Assembly: GCF_900109945.1 (NCBI RefSeq) | Contig: NZ_FOBX01000009.1 | Span: forward strand, 1 to 64,000 | Direction: 5' to 3' | Origin: Bradyrhizobium sp. OK095 | GTDB lineage: Bacteria > Pseudomonadota > Alphaproteobacteria > Rhizobiales > Xanthobacteraceae | DNA length: 64,000 nucleotides | Position numbers and translations under genes: made by a program | Part shown: positions 8,194 to 16,187 of the stretch, piece by piece | How the letters are laid out: every line of letters begins with the position of its first letter | Numbering within the stretch: the first letter of the stretch is position 1 | The notes under the pieces: model-generated | Database searches by the model: none | What the model was told of the DNA's origin: nothing | Seen by the model: the letters and a program-made list of their open reading frames with translations, nothing else

Positions 8194-8894
8194 GCCTCTT
8201 TCTCGCAGCGGCCGAGCTTGAAGCCGACGCCGTGGATGGTCTCGATGACGTTCTCGCAGGCCAGCGCCGCGAGCTTTGCGCGGATGTTGCGGATGTGGCT
8301 GTCGATGGTGCGGTCGGAGACCTGGATGTTGAGCTGATAGGCCGCGCGCATCAGCTGCTCGCGGTTGAACACCGAAGTCGGCCGGGTCAGGAACGCGCGC
8401 AAGATGCCGAACTCGATCGCGGTCAGTTTCAGCGGTGTGCCGGCAAAGGTCGCCACATGCTGCTCGGGATCGATCAGCAGGCCGCCTTGCGCAAGCGCGG
8501 CCGGACTTGCTTTGGCCTCGCCATTGCGCGGGCTGAGGCGGCGCAGGATGACATTGACCCGCGCCACCAGCTCGCGCGGGCTGAACGGCTTTGTCACGTA
8601 ATCGTCGCCGCCGATCTCGAGGCCGAGGATGCGGTCGATCTCTTCGTCGCGCGCCGACAGGAACAGGATCGGCACGTCGGAGTTCTTGCGCACCTCGCGG
8701 CAGACGTCGAGCCCGTCGAATTCGGGCATGCCGATGTCGAGCACGATCAAATCGGGCCTGTCGGCGGCAAAGCGGCCGAGCGCCTCCTTGCCGTCGCGCG
8801 CCTCGATCACATCCATGCCGGCCTTCTTCAGCGCGACGCGGATGACTTCGCGGATGTGGCCCTCGTCGTCGACGATGAGAATGCGATGCGCCAA
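8190..8894 (-). CDS. OmpR-family response regulator, partner of the CreC-like kinase
   Basis: 234 residues. Receiver domain at 1-120 with acidic pocket DD (9-10), phospho-acceptor Asp53 (LIVLDIGMPEFDGL), Ser/Thr switch (LFLSARD) and Lys in VTKPFSPREL. Winged-helix DNA-binding domain at about 140-230 (LTAIEFGILRAFLTRPTSVFNREQLM, DRTIDSHIRNIRAKL). It sits 12 bp after the DUF4173 membrane protein gene and overlaps the kinase gene by 4 bp, so the three are almost certainly one operon. Confidence 0.95.
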   Translation of the reverse strand: MAHRILIVDDEGHIREVIRVALKKAGMDVIEARDGKEALGRFAADRPDLIVLDIGMPEFDGLDVCREVRKNSDVPILFLSARDEEIDRILGLEIGGDDYVTKPFSPRELVARVNVILRRLSPRNGEAKASPAALAQGGLLIDPEQHVATFAGTPLKLTAIEFGILRAFLTRPTSVFNREQLMRAAYQLNIQVSDRTIDSHIRNIRAKLAALACENVIETIHGVGFKLGRCEKEA

Positions 8895-8906
8895 GAAACT
8901 CTCCGC

Positions 8907-10412
8907 TCACCCTGCCGGTTGACTGTCGGACCGGCTTCTGGCCTGCGCATCCAGCCAGCGTTGGAGCCGCCAGTTCCGAAAGCCCCAAGTGCGCCAGGCC
9001 ATGTCCCGGCGCAGCTCTTCTACAAGGTCGTCGCGGCGCCAGACAAGGTTCCTTCTCACCACCTCGGTGCGAAGCTGGATCATCTTGTCGATGGCGGGCA
9101 GCGCCTGGGGGCCAAACGTCAGGAGATAATTGAGGTCGGCCGTCAGGCCGACACCCGATGTCTCACGGCTGTGGGTCACATTATAGTCGGCGATGACGGC
9201 GTCGAAGTTCACGAGCGAGCAGCTATACAGCACGATCGTTAACGCGATCAGATTGGTGCCGACCAGCCACCGGTTGGACCGGTTGAGCACGATGCGGGCC
9301 ACGATCAGGATCAGCCCGAGCGCCACCAGCCCCATCCAGATGAAGGCTGCGATGCGCCAATAGGTCAGCAAGTAAATGTCGACATAGAGGTCGAGGCGAA
9401 GGATGGAGGAGGCGACGAGGAGGACGTTCTGCCCGACCCAGAGATAGACCAGCGGCCGGATCACGTTTGACTTCTCCGCCGGTCCGCCCGGACGCATCGC
9501 GGCCAGCACGAAGGCGGCGGCGAGCAGCGCGGTCGCGATCAGCGGATAGGCGCCGCGATGAGCATAGGCCGCATAGGTCATGTTCGCCGGCAGCGCTACA
9601 TGACCCCAGAGATAGATGCCGTCGAGAATGGACTGCGCCGCGAACAGCAGATTGAACAGGATCAGCGAGCGCATGATGGTCGAGGGGCCCAGAAACTCCG
9701 CCGAGACCAGGGGCGGGAGCGGCGGCACGGGGCCATCGGCGACGGTGGTGGCGATCATCGTCCCGCGCCGCCACCGCACATGGATGAACGGCCAGACCAG
9801 CGCCAGCATCATCGCCCAGAACAGCACGCGCGGGATGCTGATATATTCGAAGATGAATTTTGGATTGAGCAGGAACACCCATTGCTCGATCACCGGATTG
9901 GCCGCGGCGAACAGTGCGACGAAGACGGTGCTGAGCGTTACCGGCAGCAGCCAAAGCGCGACGCCGCGGGTGAACGCCGACATGTTGAACACCTGGAGCG
10001 CGTCGGGGAAGAACCTGAAGGGACCGATCAAGAAGAAATTACGCAGCGCGCGGGCCCGTTCGGTGAGTTCGGTCGTTTCCGGATTGGTCGCGATCAGAAG
10101 CGCGATGACCACTGCCATTGTGAGGATCAGGAAGGACAGCGTGTTGAGCTCCTCGACGGCCGGCACGAGGCCGGCGACAAGAATGGCCGTGCCGATCGTG
10201 GCGCGCCGCGGATCCAGTGCCGCATGATTGAACAGCACCGACACGCAAGCCATCGCGATCGCAAAGAGCGTCAGCGACAGCCCGATCCGCTCACCATAGA
10301 ACAGCCAGTCGGCGAGCGCGGCCAGCACCAGCGCAAGGCCGAGCTTGGCCGGAATCGAGGAATGCCTGATCGGCTGGATTTCCGCAGCGATCGTCGAAGC
10401 CAGGCTCGTCAT
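8907..10412 (-). CDS. DUF4173 (DUF4153-type) multi-pass membrane protein
   Basis: About 501 residues from ATG 10412 (ATG 10442 is an alternative; neither has a strong ribosome-binding site). It has many hydrophobic spans and a DUF4173-like core: NPVIEQWVFLLN, SIPRVLFWAMMLALVWPF, and conserved YAHRGAYPLIATALLAAAFVLA. A soluble C-terminal tail of about 90 residues is rich in Arg and Trp. First gene of an operon with a response regulator and CreC-like kinase, so it may be a target or a modulator of that system. No enzymatic role is known for the family. Confidence 0.85.
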   Translation of the reverse strand: MTSLASTIAAEIQPIRHSSIPAKLGLALVLAALADWLFYGERIGLSLTLFAIAMACVSVLFNHAALDPRRATIGTAILVAGLVPAVEELNTLSFLILTMAVVIALLIATNPETTELTERARALRNFFLIGPFRFFPDALQVFNMSAFTRGVALWLLPVTLSTVFVALFAAANPVIEQWVFLLNPKFIFEYISIPRVLFWAMMLALVWPFIHVRWRRGTMIATTVADGPVPPLPPLVSAEFLGPSTIMRSLILFNLLFAAQSILDGIYLWGHVALPANMTYAAYAHRGAYPLIATALLAAAFVLAAMRPGGPAEKSNVIRPLVYLWVGQNVLLVASSILRLDLYVDIYLLTYWRIAAFIWMGLVALGLILIVARIVLNRSNRWLVGTNLIALTIVLYSCSLVNFDAVIADYNVTHSRETSGVGLTADLNYLLTFGPQALPAIDKMIQLRTEVVRRNLVWRRDDLVEELRRDMAWRTWGFRNWRLQRWLDAQARSRSDSQPAG

Positions 10413-10601
10413 GTCCAGAAGACCTTTCGCGATGGGTGGCATCACGAAGTCTGACCGGCGCTTGTGCAGAACGCGGGATCATTGTCTGCACGGTTTCAGG
10501 AGTCTTTTGCAGATTTCGTGCAGACGCGCTTTTGCCTCTCGCGCGGGATGATTCGCTTTGATAGGTGCGAAGCATTCGCCACTCCTAGCGCGTGATGCAT
10601 C

Positions 10602-11945
10602 ATGAAATTCCTCCCTCGTATCGGTCTCATCCTGCTCTGGCTGGCCGCGCCTCTCGTTGCATTTGCGGCTGCCAACAAGAACGATCCCTATCTGGTCCCG
10701 TTGCGCGGCGCCGGAAACATCGCGCTCGTCGTCGCAAGCCTCGCGATCGTCATCGTCCTGCTGCGCAGAGGACGGTGGCGAACCATCGCGGGCAAACTGC
10801 TCGTCATGCTCTGGTGCCTGCCGCCGCTGCTGATGTCGGCGGCGCATCTCAAATTCGAGCTGCGCAAGCATGACGTCCTCAAGGCCAGCGCTACCGAGGC
10901 ACGTCAGCTCGGGCCACACTTCATGGTCGGCTATTCCTCCTTTCCCGAGGTCGCGCGCCTTGCCGAGCAGGGATTGATCGGCGGCATCTACGTCACCCGG
11001 CACAACATCCGTGGACGAACGGTCGAAACGCTGCGGGCCGAGATCGCGGCGCTCCAGGACCAGCGGCGCGCGGCAGGCTTGACGCCGCTGGTCGTCGCTG
11101 CGGATCAGGAAGGCGGTATCGTCGGACATCTCGCGCCGCCGCTGACAAAGCTGCCGGCGCTGGCGACACTCACCGGGCTCGCACCCGACGAGCAGCAGGC
11201 CAAGGCCGAAGAGTTCGGCCGCATCCACGGCCGTGAGCTCGCCGGTCTCGGCGTCAACCTCAATCTCGCGCCGGTGCTCGATCTCAAGCCGCCGGTTCGG
11301 CGCAACCGCCTCGATTTCCACACGCTGATCGGCCAGCGCGCGATTGCGACCGATCCCGCCGTCGTCAGCGCGATCGCCAGCGCCTATGTTCGCGGGCTGG
11401 AAGAATCCGGGGTCGGCGCCACGCTCAAGCATTTTCCCGGCATCGGTCGCGTGCGCACCGACACGCATCATTTCAGTGCCAATCTCAATACGCCGGTCAG
11501 GGAGCTGGAAGTGACCGACTGGCTTCCGTTCCGCGAGGTGCTGTCGCATTCGCGCAGCGCGCTCATGGTCGGCCATGTCACGCTCACGGCCGTCGATCCC
11601 GACCGCGCCGCATCGCATTCGAAGCGTGTCGTCCAGGGCATCATTCGCGATAAATGGAATTACCAGGGTGTGGTGATGACCGACGACCTCGTGATGGGTG
11701 CGATCTACCAGAACGACGTCTGCAAGGCCGTGGTTGAGGCCATCAACGCCGGTATCGATCTGCTGCTGGTCGCCTATGACGGCGCGCAGTTCTACCGGGT
11801 CTTTGAATGCGCGCTGGAGGGATCACGGCAGGGTAAGCTCGACGCGGCGATGCTGCACGCGAGCGAGGTGCGGTTGGAGCGGGGCTTTCCGGCCGAGCAG
11901 GCGCGAGTCGGCTCGCGCGCTGTCCGCGTCGTCGATCGGCGCTAG
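10602..11945 (+). CDS. Glycoside hydrolase family 3 protein, NagZ-like
   Basis: 447 residues. Unlike cytoplasmic NagZ it starts with two hydrophobic spans (about 6-24 and 38-80), so the catalytic domain is probably membrane-anchored. GH3 signatures are intact: ADQEGG substrate loop, KHFPGIGRVRTDTHH (276-289, with the Asp-His acid/base dyad) and the nucleophile loop MTDDLVMGA with Asp361. NagZ releases N-acetylglucosamine from peptidoglycan turnover fragments; the same activity here is inference. Its TAG stop shares a CTAG palindrome with the stop of the convergent binding-protein gene. Confidence 0.9.
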   Translation: MKFLPRIGLILLWLAAPLVAFAAANKNDPYLVPLRGAGNIALVVASLAIVIVLLRRGRWRTIAGKLLVMLWCLPPLLMSAAHLKFELRKHDVLKASATEARQLGPHFMVGYSSFPEVARLAEQGLIGGIYVTRHNIRGRTVETLRAEIAALQDQRRAAGLTPLVVAADQEGGIVGHLAPPLTKLPALATLTGLAPDEQQAKAEEFGRIHGRELAGLGVNLNLAPVLDLKPPVRRNRLDFHTLIGQRAIATDPAVVSAIASAYVRGLEESGVGATLKHFPGIGRVRTDTHHFSANLNTPVRELEVTDWLPFREVLSHSRSALMVGHVTLTAVDPDRAASHSKRVVQGIIRDKWNYQGVVMTDDLVMGAIYQNDVCKAVVEAINAGIDLLLVAYDGAQFYRVFECALEGSRQGKLDAAMLHASEVRLERGFPAEQARVGSRAVRVVDRR

Positions 11946-13561
11946 CCTTTCGCGAACTGGCGATAGTCCGGCTCGCGATGAAACCAGAATTCGTAGCCGG
12001 TGATGGCCTTCTGCATGGCGACGTCATGGATCGGCTGGTTGAGCGGAACGACGGGAACGTCACGCATGCAGAGCGCGATGAAATCCTTTACGCACCTGTC
12101 GTACTCGGCCGCATCCGCGGTGAACCTCGCCTTGTCGATCAGCGCGTCCATCTCCTTGTTCTGGTAGGAGGAGATGTTGAAGATCGAGTTGTTGCCGTGG
12201 AAATTCCAGTAGAAGTAATATTCGGGATAATCCAGCCAGCCGCTGAAGCGGTTGAGCGCGAGCGGCAGCTCCTTCTTGTTCAGCGTCGTGCGCCAATTCG
12301 CGCCGGGGATCTTTTCGATCGCCGCTTTGATGCCGATCTTGGCGAGACTTTCCTGGATTAGGATCGCGGTCGGCTCGCCGACCGTTGCGGTGCCGGTGTC
12401 GAGCGACAAAGTGGTCTCCAGGCCGGATTCGAATCCCGCCTCCTTCATCAGCGCCTTGGCTTTGTCGAGATCGGTGACGTAGGGAGAAGGCTGCGGCCAG
12501 ACCGGCTTTGAAACCTCCGTCGCACCGCCATACATCGGAACCGCTCGACCGAAGAACGCGCTGCTCTGGATTTGCTCGTAAGGCATCGCCCAGGCGATGG
12601 CTTGGCGCAGCTTCACATTGTCGAACGGCGGCTTTGCCGTGTTCAACGCAACGTACCAGAGCGCATTGGGAATCGGCACGCCCGAGACCTTGACCTTGCC
12701 CTCCTTGAGGATTTGCTCGAAGTCGCGCGGCGCAAAGCCGCTGGAGAGGTCGGCATCGCCTCGCTCCAGCATGGCGCGGCGCGTGCCGGCGGAGGGGACG
12801 TCGCGCGCGATAATACGCTTCAGCTTGGGAAGCGATCCGCTCTTCCAGTCGTCGAACCGCATGAAGACAGTCTCGGTGCCGGGCTTCCAGCTCTCGATCC
12901 TGTAGGCGCCGCCGCCGGCCTCGTTGGTCCTGAGCCACGCCAGCGCCCACGGGTCTTCCGCCGTCGCGTTCTTCTTTGCGAGTTCCGAGTTGATGATGAA
13001 GGGCACGACGACAGCGACGTTGAACAGCAGCATCTTGTCCTTGCGGACATAGTCGATGCGGAAGGTGTGGTCGTCGACCACCACGAACTGCTCCGGCTTT
13101 TCCAGCGACCCCGCCGACATCTGGAATGTCGGAAAGCCGCCGACCTTTACCGCACGGTCGAACGACCATTTGACGTCCTTGGCGGTAACAGGCGTGCCGT
13201 CATGGAATTTTGCATCCTTGCGAAGCTTGAAGGTGCAGGACATGCCGTCGGCGGCGACCTCAAAACTCTCGGCGAGTTCAGGCGCGAGCTTTTCGCGGTC
13301 GTAGGACACGGTCCCATCGGGCAGCGTCTTCGAGGCGTAGGAGAGCAGGCGGTCGTAGCAATTCCAGGACAGGCCGTTCACGGTCTGGTTGGAGCCGACG
13401 CCCTGCATGTCGAGCGAGTTCGGGCCCAGCTCCTGCACCACCAGCAGCGTCTCCGCGCGCCCCTGCGCAGAGGCGAAGCGCGGGGCCGCCGTCATTCCGG
13501 CAACGCTCAGACCTCCGAGCATCACGCTGCGGCGGCTCATGTCGAAAGATGATGTGCTCAT
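11942..13561 (-). CDS. Oligopeptide/nickel-type ABC substrate-binding protein (SBP_bac_5)
   Basis: 539 residues. Start ATG 13561 follows GAGGAGTGAGG and gives a Tat signal (MSRRSVMLGGLSVAGMTAA). The body matches the SBP_bac_5 family: LAPELAESFEVAADGMSCTFKLRKDAKFHDGTPVTAKDVKWSFDRA and the later LDTGTATVGEPTAILIQESL. This class binds peptides, opines, glycosides or metal complexes. No permease or ATPase genes are adjacent, so it is an orphan. A LysR gene lies 90 bp upstream on the same strand. It ends in a CTAG shared with the GH3 gene. Confidence 0.93.
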   Translation of the reverse strand: MSTSSFDMSRRSVMLGGLSVAGMTAAPRFASAQGRAETLLVVQELGPNSLDMQGVGSNQTVNGLSWNCYDRLLSYASKTLPDGTVSYDREKLAPELAESFEVAADGMSCTFKLRKDAKFHDGTPVTAKDVKWSFDRAVKVGGFPTFQMSAGSLEKPEQFVVVDDHTFRIDYVRKDKMLLFNVAVVVPFIINSELAKKNATAEDPWALAWLRTNEAGGGAYRIESWKPGTETVFMRFDDWKSGSLPKLKRIIARDVPSAGTRRAMLERGDADLSSGFAPRDFEQILKEGKVKVSGVPIPNALWYVALNTAKPPFDNVKLRQAIAWAMPYEQIQSSAFFGRAVPMYGGATEVSKPVWPQPSPYVTDLDKAKALMKEAGFESGLETTLSLDTGTATVGEPTAILIQESLAKIGIKAAIEKIPGANWRTTLNKKELPLALNRFSGWLDYPEYYFYWNFHGNNSIFNISSYQNKEMDALIDKARFTADAAEYDRCVKDFIALCMRDVPVVPLNQPIHDVAMQKAITGYEFWFHREPDYRQFAKG

Positions 13562-13651
13562 CGGTGCCTCACTCCTCAGTATTTGCAACGCAAAGAGGCA
13601 AGGCGCATGCCATCGGCGCGCTTCAAGGTGTCGCAAGCGGTACCCGGCGGC

Positions 13652-14533
13652 CTATCTCAACGCCTCGGCCAGGAAGTCGACCAGCGCACGCACCTTGGTC
13701 GAGGGGTGCGGACCTGCCGGAAACACCGCGTAGACGTCGAGCGGGGCAAGCTTGTAGCTCTTCAGCAGCGGCACCAGTGCACCCGATTCGATCTCGGGGC
13801 CGGCCATCACCGGCGACGTCATCGCGACGCCAAGCCCCGCCAGCACGCTCGCGAAGACGCCGGGGCCGGAATCGGTGGTGATGCGGCCGTGCACATCGAC
13901 CGAGGTCTCCGTGCCGTTGCGGGTGAACGACCAGGTGGTATGGCCGAACAGGCCGGGACCGAAGATGCAGTCATGCAAGGCGAGATCGGCCGGCGTCTTC
14001 GGGGTGCCGCGTTCGGCGAGGTATGACGGCGCGGCGACGAGAAAGCGAGGCAACGTCGCAAGCTTTCGTGCGCCAAAGCCGGAGTCGCCGAGCGGGCCAA
14101 GGCGTATGGCGATGTCGGTGCCTTCTGCCACGAGGTTGTGCCGTTCGTCGGCGACGGACAGCTCAACGCGCAGCAGGGGATGGGCGCGCAGGAATTTCGG
14201 CAGGCGCGGGATGATGTGCCTTGTGCCGTAGACGATGGGCATCGTGATGCGCAACGTCCCGCGCAGGGAATCGACGCCGCGCGCGGCGTCCTCGGCATCC
14301 TCGATGTCGGCCAGCACGTCGCGCGCGCGGATCAGGAACAGCGCGCCGGCGTCGGTCACCGTGATGCGTCGCGTGGTCCGCAGCAGCAGCTTGACGCCGA
14401 GCCGGCTCTCCAATTCGCCGATGATGCGCGACACCGAGGGCTGCGACAGGCCGAGCTCGCGCGCGGCCTTCGAAAAGCTGCCGCTCTCCGCCGCCCGGAC
14501 GAAGACGGTCAATTCCTGAAGCCGATCACCCAT
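13652..14533 (-). CDS. LysR family transcriptional regulator
   Basis: 293 residues. Winged helix-turn-helix at about 6-65 (FVRAAESGSFSKAARELGLSQPSVSRIIGELESRLGVKLLLRTTRR) and a LysR substrate-binding domain from about 90. It is divergent from the peroxiredoxin gene (98-bp gap), the usual arrangement for a LysR target. An ATTTG-N5-CAAAT inverted repeat overlaps its start codon. The downstream binding-protein gene on the same strand could also be controlled. Inducer unknown. Confidence 0.93.
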   Translation of the reverse strand: MGDRLQELTVFVRAAESGSFSKAARELGLSQPSVSRIIGELESRLGVKLLLRTTRRITVTDAGALFLIRARDVLADIEDAEDAARGVDSLRGTLRITMPIVYGTRHIIPRLPKFLRAHPLLRVELSVADERHNLVAEGTDIAIRLGPLGDSGFGARKLATLPRFLVAAPSYLAERGTPKTPADLALHDCIFGPGLFGHTTWSFTRNGTETSVDVHGRITTDSGPGVFASVLAGLGVAMTSPVMAGPEIESGALVPLLKSYKLAPLDVYAVFPAGPHPSTKVRALVDFLAEALR

Positions 14534-14546
14534 TTGAATTCCAAAT
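14532..14546. promoter_or_regulatory. Possible LysR operator (ATTTG-N5-CAAAT)
   Basis: A perfect 5-bp inverted repeat separated by five bases lies across the LysR start codon in the divergent LysR/peroxiredoxin promoter. The size is similar to LysR boxes, and its placement would suit autorepression. Evidence is one palindrome in a short AT-rich stretch. Confidence 0.3.
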
Positions 14547-14631
14547 AAATGTTCTCCGTATCCGCCATATACCCCTCCATTCTCAAATGATCCAGATAGG
14601 GCGGGCCAACAGCAACCGACTGGAGCTTCCC

Positions 14632-15309
14632 ATGGCCCTGCAAGACAAACTCGACGCCTTCAAAGCCGATTTCGAAGGCGGGCGCTTCCCGCTCAAACCG
14701 CCGAAGGAAGCGCTCGACACCATGCACCGTGCCACCGCTGAACTGATCGCGAGCGGGCAGGCCCAGCGCGCCAAAAAGGCCGGGGAGGTCGCGCCGGAAT
14801 TCACGCTTACCGACCCGGACGGCAAGCCGGTGTCCTCGCGCGATCTGCTTGCGAAGGGACCGCTGGTCGTATCGTTCTATCGCGGCGTCTGGTGCCCGTA
14901 CTGCAACCTCGAGCTCCAGGCCTTGCAGGACGCGCTGCCGGAGATCGCCGCGCGCGGCGCTAGCCTCGTTGCGATCTCGCCGCAGACCGCGCCGAACAGC
15001 CGCAAGTCGCAGCGTGACAACAAGCTCGGCTTCCCGATCCTGAGCGACGTCAGGAGCGACGTCGCCGACGCCTTCGGCATCCGCTTCGCGCTACCGGGCG
15101 ATCTCGTCGCGCTCTACAAATCGTTCAAGAATGACCTGCCCACGTTCAATGACGATCCATCATGGGTGTTGCCGATGCCCGCGCGCTACGTCATCGGCCG
15201 CGACGGCGTCATCGCCTATGCGGAAGTCAACCCGGACTACACGCACCGCCCCGATCCATCCGAGCTGTTACCGGTGCTGGACCGGTTGCAAGCTGGCAAG
15301 GCGGCCTGA
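14632..15309 (+). CDS. Peroxiredoxin-like AhpC/TSA family protein
   Basis: 225 residues from ATG 14632, which has GGAG six bases upstream; the frame is open further upstream to 14587. A helical N-terminus of about 45 residues precedes a thioredoxin fold with APEFTLTDPDGKPVSSRDLL and VVSFYRGVWCPYCNLELQAL. Cysteines 88 and 91 form a CPYC motif, unusual for 1-Cys or 2-Cys peroxiredoxins and typical of the AhpC/TSA subgroup widespread in rhizobia. It probably reduces peroxides or disulfides in the cytoplasm. It is followed by an SDR gene and divergent from a LysR gene. Confidence 0.92.
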   Translation: MALQDKLDAFKADFEGGRFPLKPPKEALDTMHRATAELIASGQAQRAKKAGEVAPEFTLTDPDGKPVSSRDLLAKGPLVVSFYRGVWCPYCNLELQALQDALPEIAARGASLVAISPQTAPNSRKSQRDNKLGFPILSDVRSDVADAFGIRFALPGDLVALYKSFKNDLPTFNDDPSWVLPMPARYVIGRDGVIAYAEVNPDYTHRPDPSELLPVLDRLQAGKAA

Positions 15310-15416
15310 TCCGAACTAGCCGTCGCGCTCTGCGCGGCGGCATCTCTTTCAAATCCCTCGCTCAACGGCGTGCATGCGCCGAACGAACGCGCACGCCCAA
15401 AACAAAGGACTGTGTC

Positions 15417-16166
15417 ATGTCAAAGCTCGAAGGAAAGATTGCCGTCATCACCGGCGGCTCCAGCGGTATCGGCCTTGCGGCGGCGAAGAGGTTCGTGGCT
15501 GAAGGCGCCTACGTCTTCATCGTCGGACGGCGCGCGAGCGAACTCGACAAGGCGAAAGCCGAGATCGGGCGCAACGTCACCGCAATCCAGGCCGACGTCG
15601 CTGATCTCGACGATCTCGACCGGCTTTATGCCCGAGTGAAGGACGAGAAAGGCGTGCTCGATATCGTGGTTGCCAGTGCCGCTTTCGTCGAGCGCGCGTC
15701 TACCCAGGACGTCACGCCGGCGCATTTCGACAAGACGTTCGGCATCAATGCGCGGGGCGCCTATTTCACCGTGCAGAAGGCCTTGCCGCTGATGCGCAAG
15801 GGCGGCTCGATCGTGCTGGTGTCGTCCGGCCTGCATCTGAAGGGCCTGCCCGAGCACGGCACCTATGCCGCCACCAAGGCCGCATTGCGTTCGTTCGCGC
15901 GAACCTGGGCGATGGAAATGAAGGATCGGGGCATCCGCGCGAACACCTTGTCGCCGGGCGCCATCGACACGCCGATCATCGACGGTCAGTTCAAAACCCG
16001 CGAGGAGGCCGACGGCGCGCGCGCGTTCTTCGCCTCGATCACGCCGCTCGGCCGCATTGGCCGCCCCGAGGAGATGGCCTCCGCCATCCTGTTCCTGGCC
16101 TCGGACGACAGCAGCTACAGCACGGGCATTGATCTCGTTGCCGATGGCGGCATCACGCAGGTCTGA
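15417..16166 (+). CDS. Short-chain dehydrogenase/reductase (classical SDR)
   Basis: 249 residues from ATG 15417 (MSKLEGKIAVITGG); the open frame runs upstream through the peroxiredoxin gene but carries no SDR sequence there. Cofactor motif TGGSSGIG at 12-19, an acidic residue after strand 3 replaced by VGRRASE (suggesting NADPH), the Ser of the active site in VLVSSG, and YAATK with Tyr150 and Lys154. C-terminus SSYSTGIDLVADGGITQV is typical. It lies 107 bp after the peroxiredoxin gene and may share its control. Substrate unknown. Confidence 0.93.
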   Translation: MSKLEGKIAVITGGSSGIGLAAAKRFVAEGAYVFIVGRRASELDKAKAEIGRNVTAIQADVADLDDLDRLYARVKDEKGVLDIVVASAAFVERASTQDVTPAHFDKTFGINARGAYFTVQKALPLMRKGGSIVLVSSGLHLKGLPEHGTYAATKAALRSFARTWAMEMKDRGIRANTLSPGAIDTPIIDGQFKTREEADGARAFFASITPLGRIGRPEEMASAILFLASDDSSYSTGIDLVADGGITQV

Positions 16167-16187
16167 TCCAGCCGCGAAGTCGGAGTA

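Noticed and set aside
8194..8988. Upstream extension of the CreC-like kinase reading frame
   Set aside because: The extension runs through the response regulator gene with low-complexity Arg/Pro-rich translation; the kinase starts at 8193 with coupled ATGA.
12424..12435. GGATTCGAATCC, similar to a tRNA T-loop
   Set aside because: It lies inside the SBP_bac_5 coding sequence and no acceptor or anticodon stem surrounds it.
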